This document shows positions 8,646-42,599 of a DNA stretch of 64,000 bases, in pieces. The notes beneath the pieces are model-generated. The model did not search any database, had not been told where the DNA came from, and saw only the letters and a program-made list of their open reading frames with translations. Every line of letters begins with the position of its first letter. Position 1 is the first letter of the stretch. The translations under genes were made by a program, and so were the position numbers. The stretch covers positions 186,001-250,000 of the forward strand of contig NZ_JAKCFI010000007.1 of assembly GCF_021412625.1 (NCBI RefSeq), given 5' to 3'. The DNA comes from Myxococcus stipitatus. GTDB lineage: Bacteria > Myxococcota > Myxococcia > Myxococcales > Myxococcaceae.

Positions 8646-9611
8646 CTAGCTGGCGAGGCGCATGGCCCATGTCGGGTTGAAGACCGTATCGAGATAGGCG
8701 GAACCGCGGTCGGCGCACAGGAAGAGCACCTTGGGCGGTCGCGAGAGGGAGCGCATCTTCGGAAGGTAGCGCTTCACGGCGGCATAGGCGGAGCCGGACG
8801 AGCCTCCCACGAAGAGCCCGTGGTCGAAGAGCAACTCACGGCACGCCTGCACCGCCTCCATCTCCGGCACCAGCACCACGTCGTCGATGCGCGCCTGCTT
8901 GAGCAGCTCCGGCACCGTCGTCGCGCCAATGCCGGGGATGTGGCGCTTCTTGGGCTCGCCGCCGAAGATGACCGAACCCTCCGCGTCCACGGCGATCACC
9001 CGGGCGGAGGGGAAGCGCTCCTTCACCCGGTGCGACACGCCGGAGATGGTCCCCCCCGTGCTCACCCCCACGAACACGTAGTCCAGTTCGCTGAAGCTGC
9101 GGCACATCTCCTCGCCCGTCAGCAGGTAGTGGGCCTCCATCGCCTTGGGATTTCCGTACTGGTTGGTCCAGAACGCTCCAGGGATGGCGGCGCACAGCTC
9201 CTTCACCTTGTTCAGCCGCGTCTTGAGGAATCCCCCCTTGTCATCCCGCTCCTCCACCTTGACGACCTCGTCACAGGCGCGGCGGAGGAAGGACTCGTTG
9301 CCAGGCGCGATGTTGGGGTCGATCACCGCGATGAAGCGCAGCCCCAACAGCTGGCAATAGCTGGCGAGCGCGGAGGCGAAATTACCAGACGAGGACTCGA
9401 CGATGGTCGACCCCATCGTCACGTCGCCGGACTCCACCGCTGACTTGAGGATCCAGAACGCGGGGCGGTCCTTCACGCTCCCGAACGCGTTGCAATACTC
9501 GAGCTTCGCGAAGAGCTCGATGCCCTCCATCCGGAGCGGCACCACGGGGGTCTCCCGCAGCCCCTCTTCGAACGCCTTCACGATCACTCGCAGGTCCGTC
9601 GTCTGGGACAT
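8646..9611 (-). CDS. sbnA: SbnA-like N-(2-amino-2-carboxyethyl)-glutamate synthase (Dap biosynthesis)
   Basis: A fold-type II PLP enzyme of the cysteine synthase family, 321 aa. The PLP lysine is in FGSVKDRPA (near residue 47), the substrate loop is SSSGNFASAL, and the phosphate cup is STGGTISG. SbnA condenses O-phospho-L-serine with glutamate to the intermediate used by SbnB. The segments EYCNAFGSVKDR and HIPGIGATTVPELL favour the SbnA subgroup over ordinary CysK. A GTG at 9614 is directly followed by an ATG at 9611; the ribosome site AAGGAA has better spacing to the ATG. The gene is divergent from the synthetase genes, with 172 bp between. Confidence 0.88.
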   Translation of the reverse strand: MSQTTDLRVIVKAFEEGLRETPVVPLRMEGIELFAKLEYCNAFGSVKDRPAFWILKSAVESGDVTMGSTIVESSSGNFASALASYCQLLGLRFIAVIDPNIAPGNESFLRRACDEVVKVEERDDKGGFLKTRLNKVKELCAAIPGAFWTNQYGNPKAMEAHYLLTGEEMCRSFSELDYVFVGVSTGGTISGVSHRVKERFPSARVIAVDAEGSVIFGGEPKKRHIPGIGATTVPELLKQARIDDVVLVPEMEAVQACRELLFDHGLFVGGSSGSAYAAVKRYLPKMRSLSRPPKVLFLCADRGSAYLDTVFNPTWAMRLAS

Positions 9612-9783
9612 CACGCTTTCCTTGAAATGCGCTATTGCAACTCTATGTCGATTTCCCTGTTCATTTCAATATCAATAGTGGAAAACCCAGAGACAAAATT
9701 CGGATAATCCACGAGTTCACAACGCCCTGGGTCGCCCGACGACGCGGGGCAGCGCAACCAAGCCAGGCAAGAGGATTTCAGAG
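9612..9783. promoter_or_regulatory. divergent control region between sbnAB and the PKS/NRPS operon
   Basis: These 172 bp are the only gap that can carry promoters for both the Dap genes (minus) and the 34 kb synthetase-exporter operon (plus). The part from about 9635 to 9720 is clearly more AT-rich than its surroundings (for example TTCAATATCAATAGTGG and ACAAAATTCGGATAATCC). I see several TTG-type hexamers but no pair I would defend as a promoter. The synthetase ribosome site AGAGGA lies about 8 nt before the ATG at 9784. Shared control of precursor supply and synthesis is an inference from this layout. Confidence 0.5.
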
Positions 9784-11853
9784 ATGCCCCGATTCACCAG
9801 GCGCGCCGACCCCCACCTCACGCTGGTCGACCTGTTGAACTGGAGGGCTGGGAACCAGCGGGAGGACCTTTCCTACACATTCTTGGAAGACGAGGAAGGC
9901 GTTGAGTCCTCGGTGACATATGGAGAACTGGACGCGCGCGCTCGGCGGATTGGCGTGGCGCTGGCGGAGGTGGCGCTGGCGGGCGAACGCGCGGTGCTTC
10001 TGTACCCACCCGGCCTGGAATACATCGCGGGCTTCTTCGGGTGCCTCTACGCGGGCGTGGTGGCGGTGCCCGCCTATCCGCCGGACCCCGCCCGGCTGGA
10101 GCGCACGCTGCCGCGGCTGCGGGCCATCATCGGGGACTCACGCGCGACGGTCGTGCTCACCACGACGTTCATCCGCGGCATGGTGGACTTCCTGGCGGAG
10201 CAGGCGCCGGACCTCGCGAAGCTGCGTTGGATGGCCACGGACGAGTTGGCGCAAGGACTCGAGGACGCCTGGCGCAGGCCCGCCGTCGACGGCGGCACGC
10301 TGGCCTTCCTGCAATACACGTCGGGCTCCACGGGTGTGCCCAAGGGGGTGATGCTCAGTCATTCCAACCTGATGAACAATCTCTGGCACGCCAACCAGAA
10401 GATGGAGATCCACGACGACTCGCGCTGCGTCTTCTGGCTGCCGCCGTACCATGACATGGGATTGATTGGGGGCATCCTCGAGCAGCTCTACGCGGGCAAT
10501 CAGGGGACGGTGCTGATGTCGCCGTACGCGTTCCTCAAGCGGCCCCTGCGGTGGCTGGAGGCGATCTCCCGGTTCCAGGCGACGCTTTCAGGAGCGCCCA
10601 ACTTCGCCTTCGACCTGTGCGTGCGCAAGAGCACGCCAGAGCAGCGGGCCGGGCTCCAACTGGGGACGTGGGAGGTGGCGTTCAGTGGCGCCGAGCCCAT
10701 CCGCGCCGAGACGCTGGAGCGCTTCGTGGAGGCGTTCGGCGTCAGCGGCTTCAGGCGTGAGGCCCTCTACCCCTGCTACGGACTGGCGGAGGGGACGCTC
10801 ATCGCCGCCGGTGGATTGAAGGCCGAGCCCCCCATCCTGCTCCCGGTGGAGGTGGAGGCGCTGGAGAAGGGGCGAGCGGTCGAGGCGAGGACGGACGCGC
10901 CGGGGACGCGGGTGCTGGTCAGCTCGGGCCGGACGCTGTGCGACCAGGAGCTGGTCATCGTCGAGCTCGAGTCCGGCAGGCCGTGCCCGGACGGGACCAT
11001 TGGGGAGATCTGGCTCAAGAGCCCGAGCGTCGCCCAGGGCTACTGGAACCGGCCCGAGGAGACCGAGCGCACCTTCCAGGCCCGGCTCGCGGACAGCGAC
11101 GCGGGGCCGTTCCTGCGCACGGGCGACCTGGGCTTCGTCCGGGACGGCGAGCTGTTCGTCGCCGCGCGGCTGAAGGATCTGATCATCCTCCACGGTCGCA
11201 ATCACTACCCGCAGGACCTCGAGTCCACCGTCGAGCTGAGCCACCCCGCCCTGCGGCCCGGCTGCAACGCGGCCTTCGCCATCGACGAGGGCGGCGAGGA
11301 GCGGTTGGTGGTCGTCCAGGAGGTGGACACGCGCCGGCCCTTCGAGGTCGACGCGGTGGTGGCGGCGGTGCGCGCGGCGCTGGCGCAGCAGCACTCCGTG
11401 CAGCTGTATGCCCTCGCGTTGATTCCCCCGGGCGGCATCCAGAAGACCACCAGCGGGAAGATCCAGCGCCGGGCCACGCGCGCCGCCTTCCTCGAGCAGA
11501 CCCTGGAGACGGTGCACCTGTGGCGCGCGTCCCCCGGGGAGGCCGCACCGGTCCCTCGGGTCCCGGTCTCCGCGACACCGGCCCCCGCCGAGCCCCCGGC
11601 GACCGAGCCGCGACCGCATCCCGAGGGGACACGGGCGCTCGTGGCGTGGCTCACCCAGGCGCTCGCGGAAGCCCTGGGCATGTCCGTGGCGGATGTCGAT
11701 CCACGCACGCCCTTCTCCCAGTACGGCGTGGACTCCGTGGTCGGCGTGCGCCTGGCGGGTGACCTGGAGGCACGACTCGGGCGTCCGATGCCCGCCACGC
11801 TGGTGTGGGAGCATCCGACCATCGAGGCGCTCGCGAGGCATCTGAGCCCTGGC
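9784..11853 (+). other. loading module: fatty acyl-AMP ligase plus ACP
   Basis: The N-terminal adenylating domain resembles FAALs more than amino-acid A domains: it has YTSGSTGVPKGVMLSH, the FAAL-type WLPPYHDMGLIGG motif, a YPCYGLAEGTL segment and ends with GGIQKTTSGKIQR. The following carrier has the phosphopantetheine serine in YGVDSVVG (Ser651). FAALs activate free fatty acids as acyl-AMP and hand them to the adjacent ACP without CoA. Chain length cannot be read from sequence. Confidence 0.9.
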
Positions 11854-14800
11854 GATGAGGCCGGGGCGGAAGCGCGCGTTGCCCGCGCGACCAGCGAGGC
11901 GGAACCCATCGCGATCATCGGCCTGGGCTGCCGCTTCCCCCAGGCCGACGGAGTCGAGGCCTTCTGGCGTCTGCTCTCCGAGGGGGTCGACGCCATCCGC
12001 GAGGTGCCGGCCGACCGTTGGGACATCGACGCGTACTTCGACGCCGAGCCCACCGCGCCTGGAAAGATGACCACCCGCTGGGGGGGCTTCCTGGACTCCG
12101 TCGATGGATTCGATCGCGAGTTCTTCGGCATCTCGCCGCGCGAAGCGGCCCGCATGGATCCCCAGCAGCGCCTGATGCTGGAGGTGGCGTGGGAGGCGCT
12201 CGAGGACGCGGGGCTGCCCGCCGAACGACTGGCCGGCACGCGCGCGGGCGTCTTCGTCGGAATCTCCACCTCGGACTACGGCAGCCAGCAGCTCACCCGG
12301 CGAGGGATGTCGGACGCGTACGCGGGCACCGGGAGCGCGCTGAGCATCGCGGCCAACCGGCTGTCGTACCTGCTGGACCTGCGCGGGCCGAGCCTGGCGA
12401 TCGACACGGCGTGCTCGTCGTCGCTCGTGGCGGTTCACATGGCCTGCCAGAGCCTGCGCTCGGGGGAGTCCGAGGTGGCGTTGGCGGGCGGCGTGAACGT
12501 GGTGCTGTCCCCAGCGCTCACGGTCAACTTCAGCAAGGCGGGATTCATGGCGCCGGATGGGCGGTGCAAGCCCTTCGACGCGTCCGCCAACGGTTATGTG
12601 CGCAGCGAGGGCGCCGGCGTCGTCGTGCTCAAGCCGCTGTCTCGCGCGTTGGCGGACGGGGACACCATCCATGCCGTCATCCGCGGCAGCGCGGTGAACC
12701 AGGATGGCCGCTCCAACGGTCTGACGGCGCCCAACCGGCTGTCCCAGGAGGCGGTGCTGCGCGAGGCCTACCGGCGCGCGGGCGTGTCGCCGGGACGGGT
12801 GCGGTACGTGGAGGCGCACGGCACGGGTACGGCGCTGGGGGACCCCATCGAGGCGCGGGCGCTGGGCGCGGTGCTCGCCGAGGGACGGGCGCCGGGGGAC
12901 ACGTGTGCCATCGGCTCGGTGAAGAGCAACCTGGGCCACCTGGAGGCGGCGGCGGGCATCGCCGGGCTTCTCAAGGTCGTGCTCTCCCTGCGCGAACGGG
13001 CCCTTCCTCCCACCCTGCACTTCCGCGCGCCCAATCCCCACATCCCCTTCGCGGAGCTGCCGCTGCGCGTGCAGCAGCACCTGGAGCCCCTGCCCGAGAC
13101 GGGCGAGCCCACGCTGGCGGGGGTGAGCGCCTTCGGCTTCGGCGGCACCAACGCCCACGTCGTGCTGGAGTCCTTCCGGCCCTCGGAGGACACGAGGAAG
13201 AGCGATGGCTCGCGGGTGCGCCCCCAGTTGCTGCCACTGTCCGCGCGGAGCCCGGCGGCCCTCCGCGCCCTGGCACAGCGATACCTGGCCAGGGTCACCA
13301 GGGATGGCCCTGACGCGGAGGCGCGGCTCGAATCGCTCTGCGACTCGGCGGGGAGGCGGCGCGGCACGCTGGAGCACCGGCTGGCGCTCACCGTCTCCAG
13401 CGCCGAGGAGCTGCGCGAGAAGCTGGAAGCCTTCGTCGCGGGGGAGCGCCGGCCCGGCACGCAAGCGGGGCTGAGCAAGCCGGGCGCGCGGCCGAAGCTC
13501 GCCTTCGTGTTCTCCGGGCAGGGGCCCCAGTGGCCTCGCATGGCGCGCGAGCTGATGCGCCACGCGCCCGTGCTGCGGGAGATGGTCGAGCGGTGCGACG
13601 CGCTGCTCCGTCCCCTGGCGGGCTGGTCCCTTCTGGAGGAACTCGACAAGGAGGGAGGCGCGTCGCGGTTGGCGGAGACCGCGTTCGCCCAGCCCGTGCT
13701 CTTCGCGCTGCAGGTGGGGCTCTCCGCGCTCTGGCGCTCGTTGGGTGTCGAGCCCGATACCGTGGTGGGCCACAGCGCGGGCGAGGTGGCCGCGGCGCAC
13801 GTCGCTGGACTGCTGAGCCTTCCCGACGCCATCCGCGTCATCCACCAGCGGGGCCTCGCTGCCCAGCGGGCCTCGGGCCTGGGGCGGATGGCGCTGGTGG
13901 AGCTGGGAGCGGTGGAGTCCTCGCGGCTGCTCGTGGGACTCGAGGAGCGGGTGGCGATCGCCGCCCTCAACGGGCCGACCTCGACGGTCCTCTCCGGGGA
14001 TGCGGCGACGCTCACCCGACTGGTGGCCTCGCTGGAGCAGCGAGGTATCTACGCGCGCATGCTGGGCGTCGACTACGCGTCGCACAGCCCGCAGATGGAT
14101 GCGTTCTGTCCGGAGCTGGAGCGCTCGCTGACGGGGCTCGCCGTGACGCCGCCCACCCTGCCCATCCTCTCCACGGTGGACGCGCTCCCGGTGACCACCG
14201 CCGCGTACGACGCGGCCTACTGGGCGCGGCAGCTGCGGGCCCCGGTGCAGTTCGCCCGAACGGTGGAGCGGATGCTGGACGAGGGCCACACGCTCTTCGT
14301 GGAGATGGCGCCGCACCCGCTGCTGCTCGCCGACCTGGGGCAGCGCCTGCGGGAGCGCGGGTTGGAAGGCGCGGCGCTGCCTTCGATGCGACGCCGCGAG
14401 GATGAGCGCACGGTGTTCCTCGAGTCGGTGGGGGCGCTGTTCGCGCAGGGCGTGGACGTCCGCTGGGGCGCGCTGCAACCGGCGCGACCGCCCGTGCCGC
14501 TTCCCACCTATCCGTGGCAGCGGGAGCGCTGCTGGCTGCCCGGGCTCGACAAGGACCAGGGGACCGGCGAGGACGTCGCGGACGAGGGGCTCGAGGACAC
14601 GGAGTCGCTGGGGGATTGGCTCTACGGCGTCCAATGGGAGCCGCTGGCCCCTCCGGACGCGACGGTGGCACCAGGCGCGCCCTGGCTGCTGCTGGCCGAC
14701 GCGGGAGGCACCGCGGAAGCGCTGGCCGAACGCCTGCAAGCCAGGGGTGAGCAGGTGGAGCTGCTGCCGCGCGGAGAGACAGGCACCGTGGCCGTGCGCG

Positions 14801-17800
14801 AAGCCGTGGCGGAGCGGCTCCAGGCCCGGGGCCTCACCGGGCTGCGCGTGGTGCACCTGTGGGGGCTCGACGCGGAGGTGCCCGCGGAAGGGAGCGTGGC
14901 GGAGCTCCGCGCGGCCCTGGCGCTGGGCTGCGCTCCGGCCGTGGGAGCCATCCAGGCCCTCACGCGAGCGCCCCGGGCGGGATCGCGGCTGTGGGTGGTG
15001 ACGCGCGGAGCCCAATCCACGGGCGGCGCATCCCATCCCGTGGCCACGGCCCAGGCGCCTCTGTGGGGGCTGGGCCGGACGATCGCCTCCGAGCACCCGG
15101 ACCAGTGGGGCGGCGCCATCGACCTGTCCCCCGCCACCGAGGCCCGGCAACAGGTGGAGGCACTGCTCCGGGCCCTGGCGGCGGAGGGCGAGGAGCAGGT
15201 CGCCCTGCGCGACGGGCAGCTGCTCGTGGCGCGGCTGGTGCGGCGGCGCGAGTGGAGCCGACACGCGTCCCTCCCGCGCCTCCGCCCGGACGCGACCTAC
15301 CTCATCACGGGTGGCCTCGGCGGCCTGGGCTCGCGGGTGGCGCGCTGGCTCATCCGACAGGGCGCGCGCCGACTCCTCCTATTGAGCCGCACGCGGTTGC
15401 CTCCGCGCGCGCAGTGGCGGCGGCTCGAGGAGGGCACCCCCATGGCCGGCCACGTGCGCACCCTGCGGGAGCTGGAGGCGCTGGGCGCCAGCATCCACGT
15501 GGCGAGCATGGACGTGGCCGACGAGGCCGCGCTGCGCGCCTTCCTCGAGGCCTTCCGCGAGGAGGGTTGGCCAGACATCCGCGGCGTGGTGCACGCAGCG
15601 GGCGTGCTGCACGACGAGGACCGCAAGCTGTCGAGCATCGACGAGAAGGACCTGGAGTCCATCCTGCGGCCCAAGGCGGAGGGAGGCTGGCTGCTGCACC
15701 AGCTGCTGCGCGACGCGCCGCTGGATTTCTTCGTCGGCTTCTCCTCCGTGGCGGCGCTGTTCGGCTCGCCCGTGCAAGCCGCCTACTCGGCGGCGAACGC
15801 GTTCCTGGACGCGCTCGCGCACGAGCGCCGGGCGCGCGGCCTCCCCGCGCTCAGCATCAACTGGGCGCCCTGGGCCGGGCCGGGCATGGGGGTGCGGCCG
15901 GACCAGGAGGGCCGGCTCGCGGGCCTCGGATTCCAGCCCATGGCGCCCGAGCGTGCCCTCGCGGCACTCGGGTTGTTGATCGGCTCGAACCAGGCCCAGG
16001 CCGGGGTGATGTCGGTGCGCTGGGACGTGCTCCGCCAGCTGATGGGGACGGCGCGTGAGCCTCGCTTCCTGGCGCACCTCCGCGACACGGAGGCGAGCTC
16101 CAGCCGTGGCACCACCACGGGAGGAGCCCTGCGCGAGCAGTTGCGTTCGCTGGGGGACGCGGAGCGACGGGCACGGCTCGCGGAGTTCCTGCGCGCCGAG
16201 GCGGCCGCCGTCATCGGCCTGACGCCCTCGCGGCTCGAGATGGACCGGCCACTCAACACGATGGGCTTCGACTCGATCATGGCCATCGAGCTGCGCAATC
16301 GCATCGTGGCGCGGCTGGGGGTCCAGCTCCCCATCGTGGAGTTCGTCAAGGGCCCCACCTTGAACGAGCTGGCCACCACGCTCGCGGAGCAGCTCTCACT
16401 GGAGGGCGCCACGCCCACGGCCCGGGTCGAGATTCCCCTCGTGCGCCATCAGCCGACGAGCCCGGACGCGCCCATCAACCTCCATCCGCTCGCGTATTCG
16501 CAGGAGCGGATGTGGTTCATCCAGCAGATCGAACCCGAGAGCGTGGCTCACAACGTGCCGCTGGTGCTGCGCCTGCGCACGGTGCTGGACATCGAGGCGC
16601 TGCGCCGCGTCTTCGACGAGCTGATGCGGCGCCACGAGCCATTGCGGACCTCCTTCCGCCAGCAGGACGGTGTCCCCCAGCAGGTGGTCGAGGAGTCCTG
16701 GACGGTGGAGCTGCCGCACCAGGACCTCCGCTCGCTGCCCGAGGCCGAGCGTGAGGCCCAGGCGCTCGCGCGCGCCATGGAACTGGCGCGGCGCCCCTTC
16801 GACTTGAGCCAGGGCCCGCTGCTGCGACTGGCGCTGTACCAGCTCGCCGGGGACGAGCACCTGTTGGTGATGGTGATGCATCACATCGTCACCGACGGCT
16901 GGTCGCTGGAGGTCATGGCCAGGGAGCTGGTCGAGCTCTACGAGGCCTTCAGCCGCGGGCAGCCCTCGCCGCTGGCGCCGCTCCCCGTGCGCTACGCGGA
17001 CTTCGCGCGATGGCAGCGCGACAGCCTCCAGGGCGAGGAGCTCCACTCGCTCCTGACCTGGTGGAAGCAACAGCTCGGCGATGCCCCGCCCGTGCTGGAG
17101 CTACCGGGAGACCGGCCCCGCCCGGCGGTGCGCAACAACCAGGGAGCCCGCCATCCCATCCGCGTTCCCCGCCCGCTCGCCGAGCGCCTCAAGCAGCTCA
17201 GCCACCAATCGGGCGTCACGCTCTACATGACGCTGCTGGCGGGTTTCCAGACGCTGCTCCACCGCTACTCGGGCCAGGAGGACATCTGCGTGGGCTCGCC
17301 CACCGCGGGCCGCACGCGCTCCGAACTCGAGGGGCTCGTCGGATTCTTCCTCAACACCCTCGTGATGCGCGGTCGCGTGTCGCCCCACCTCACGGTGCGC
17401 CAGCTCCTGGCGCAGGTGCGCGAGGTGGCCCTGGGTGCCTACGCCCACCAGGATGCGCCCTTCGACAAGCTGGTGGAAGTGCTCCAGCCGGTGCGGAGCT
17501 TCAGCTACACGCCGCTCTTCCAGGTCCTCTTCATCTTCCACAAGTCACACCTGGGCGCGAACCTGTCCGGTCCCCTCTCCAGTGTGGTGGACCTGCATAC
17601 GGGGTCGGCGACGTATGACCTGACGCTGCAGTTGACGGAGGACGACGAGGGCCTCGGCGGCACGCTGGAGTACAGCACCGAGCTGTTCGACGAGACCACC
17701 ATCGCCCGGATGGTGCGGCACCTGCTGCGGCTATGGGAGGCGATGACAGAGGGAGAGGAGCAACGGCTGGGGGACCTGTCGTTCCTCACGCCCGAGGAGC

Positions 17801-19765
17801 GTCACACCCTCCTCGTCCAATGGAACGACACCGCTCGCTCCGACTTCCCCCAGCACCTCTGCCCCTACCAACTCTTCGAGTCCCACGCCCGCCTCTCCCC
17901 CGACTCCATCGCCGTCTCCTTCCTCCACCGCTCCCTCTCCTACGGCCAACTCAACCGCCTCGCCAACCGCGCCGCCCGCCTCCTTCGCTCTCTCTCCGTC
18001 GGCCCCGACGTCCTCGTCCCCCTCCTCAGCGAGCGCAACCCCGAGCTTCTCGCCTCCATGCTCGCCGTCTCCAAGGCCGGCGGCGCCTTCCTCCCTCTCG
18101 ACCCCCTCCTCCCTCCCCAGCGCCTCGCCGCCGTCCTCTCCCAATCCCGCTCATCCCTCGTCCTCGTCTCCAGCGAGCTTCTCCCCTCTCTCCAGCTCGC
18201 GCTCGACTCCCTCCCTCCCTCCTCCAGGCCCCGCTTCCTCCTCATCAACGACGTCCTCTCCTCCTCCCTCCCTGACTCCGACCTCGAGCCCCTCTCCTCT
18301 CCCTCCAACCTCGCCTACGTCATCTTCACCTCCGGCTCCACCGGAGTCCCCAAGGGCGCCATGGTCGAGCACCGCGGCATGCTCAACCACCTCTTCGCCA
18401 AGAATCGCGACCTCGGCTGCTCCTCCTCCGACGTCATCGCCCAGACCGCCTCCCAAAACTTCGACATCTTCGTCTACCAGAACCTCACCGCCCTCCTCCT
18501 CGGCGCTCGCACTCACATCGTCTCCAACGACGACGCCCTCAGCCCCGACAGGCTCCTCTCCCAAGTCCGCTCCCACCGCGTCTCCATCCTCAACATCGTC
18601 CCCTCCCAGCTCCGCTCCCTCGTCGACGCGCTCACCCACCGCCCCTCCTCCCGCGACGCCCTCTCCTCCCTCCGCTGGATGGTGCCCACCGGCGAGGCAC
18701 TCCCTCCCGAGTTGTGCCGCGAATGGTTGGCCCTCATGCCCTCCATTCCCCTCCTCAACGCCTACGGCCACACCGAGTGCTCCGACGACCAGGCCCACTT
18801 CCCTCTCCTCTCTCCTCCCTCCTCCTCCTCCACCCCCATCGGCCGCCCCATCCAGAATCTCCGCTTCTACGTCCTGGATGAGCGCCTCAACCCCTTGCCC
18901 CTGGGCGCCACCGGCGAGCTCTTCATCGGCGGCCTCGGCGTCGGCCGCGGCTACCTCGGCGACCCCTCCAAGACGGCAGAGAAGTTCCTCCCAGACCCCT
19001 TCTCTCCCCTCCCGGGCGCTCGCCTCTACAAAACCGGCGACCTCGGCCGCTGGAATGCCTCCGGCCTCCTCGAGATGCTCGGCCGCGTCGACTTCATGGT
19101 GAAGCTGCGCGGCTTCCGCCTCGAGCTCGGTGAAGTCGAAACCGCCCTCTCCCGCTTCCCCTCCGTCCGCGACGCCGTCGCCGTCGTCCGCACCGACTCC
19201 GGCCTCCAGCGCCTCGTCGCCTACGTCGTCCCCAGGGCCGGCCACTCCCTCTCCTCCTCGGACTTGCGCTCCTTCCTCAAGGACTCGCTCCCCGAGCACA
19301 TGGTGCCCTCCCTCTTCGTCCTCCTCGACTCCCTGCCCCTCACTCCCAACGGCAAGGTCGACCGCAAGGCACTCCCTCCTCCCACCGCCTCCTCCTCCGC
19401 CGACGCCTACCTCCCCCCTCTCGGCCCCATCGAGGAGTCCGTCGCCTCCATCCTCTCCTCCGTCCTCAAGCTGCCTCGCGTCAGTCGCTCCGACAGCTTC
19501 TTCGACCTCGGCGGCCACTCCCTCCTCGCCACTCAAGCCCTCTCCCGCATCAACCTCGAATTCGGCGTCGAGCTCCCTCTCCGCCAGCTCTTCGAGAACC
19601 CCTCCGTCGCCGGAATCTCCGCGCTCGTGACGCAGCATCAACTCGCGGGAGTCCAGGAGGACCAGTTGGAGCACCTGATCGCGACCATGGAAGAGCTATC
19701 GGACGAGGAGGTCCAGGCCCTCCTCGACGCGGACACCCTCACGAACGACAAGAAGCCTTCCGCCA

Positions 19766-19773
<8 letters not shown>
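9784..19773 (+). CDS. hybrid lipopeptide synthetase: FAAL-ACP-KS-AT-KR-ACP-C-A-PCP
   Basis: A 3329-aa megasynthase that starts the lipopeptide. Domains in order: fatty acyl-AMP ligase 1-575 (YTSGSTG at 178), ACP (Ser651), KS 705-1130 (Cys877 in DTACSSSL, then VEAHGTGT and KSNLGH), AT 1245-1560 (Ser1331 in GHSAGE), KR to about 2080 (TGGLGGLG at 1843, Tyr2001), ACP (Ser2164), C 2235-2660 (HHIVTDG at 2366), A (FTSGSTG at 2848), PCP (Ser3246). There is no DH, ER or aminotransferase, so the expected starter is a 3-hydroxyacyl chain. The C-terminal tail (QLEHLIATMEELSDEEVQAL) looks like a docking helix. The stop overlaps the next start by 8 bp. The last 1.9 kb, apart from the tail, is nearly identical to DNA in the next gene. 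Confidence 0.95.
11881..16413 (+). other. PKS module KS-AT-KR-ACP, one reductive extension
   Basis: The KS has its Cys-His-His set intact. The AT carries YASH (1431-1434), the signature usually seen in methylmalonyl-CoA-specific domains, where malonyl-specific ones carry HAFH. The KR keeps the Lys, Ser and Tyr catalytic positions. It has LHD where B-type reductases have LDD, so a B-type (D-hydroxy) outcome is likely but not certain. Without DH the unit should stay a 3-hydroxy, probably 2-methyl, acyl group. Confidence 0.75.
16441..19638 (+). other. NRPS module 1 (C-A-PCP), predicted diamino acid
   Basis: The C domain accepts the acyl chain (HHIVTDGWS). My alignment of the A domain to the GrsA specificity positions reads D-I-Y-N-V-T-A-D-D. 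The two acidic residues at the end (TECSDD segment) are what a second, positively charged amine in the side chain would need. With SbnAB next door, Dap is the leading candidate and Dab the alternative. The A-PCP part is a near copy of module 3. Confidence 0.6.
17736..19613 (+). repeat. A-PCP direct repeat, copy 1 (module 1)
   Basis: This stretch recurs at 25747-27624 at a constant offset of 8011 bp with no net length change. It starts in the last codons of the C domain (EAMTEGEEQRLGDLSF) and ends in the last helix of the PCP (LFENPSVAG). The encoded proteins are identical until the A-PCP linker (TASSSADAY here, TAASSSDAY in copy 2). I see only a handful of substitutions, all near the 3' end. 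Inside the repeat leucine is mostly CTC and serine mostly TCC, giving long C/T-rich runs. The flanking domains prefer CTG and AGC/TCG. Confidence 0.95.
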
Positions 19774-42586
<22,813 letters not shown>

Positions 42587-42599
42587 GCGAGGACGCACC

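Noticed and set aside
14560-15290. Possible dehydratase domain between AT and KR
   Set aside because: No HxxxGxxxxP motif is present. The segment matches the structural subdomain that precedes KR.
18800-18840. Low-complexity TCC/CTC runs as a possible microsatellite or CRISPR-like repeat
   Set aside because: They are ordinary Ser/Leu/Pro codons of the A domain in the foreign codon style. There are no regular spacers, and no CRISPR array was seen anywhere in the window.
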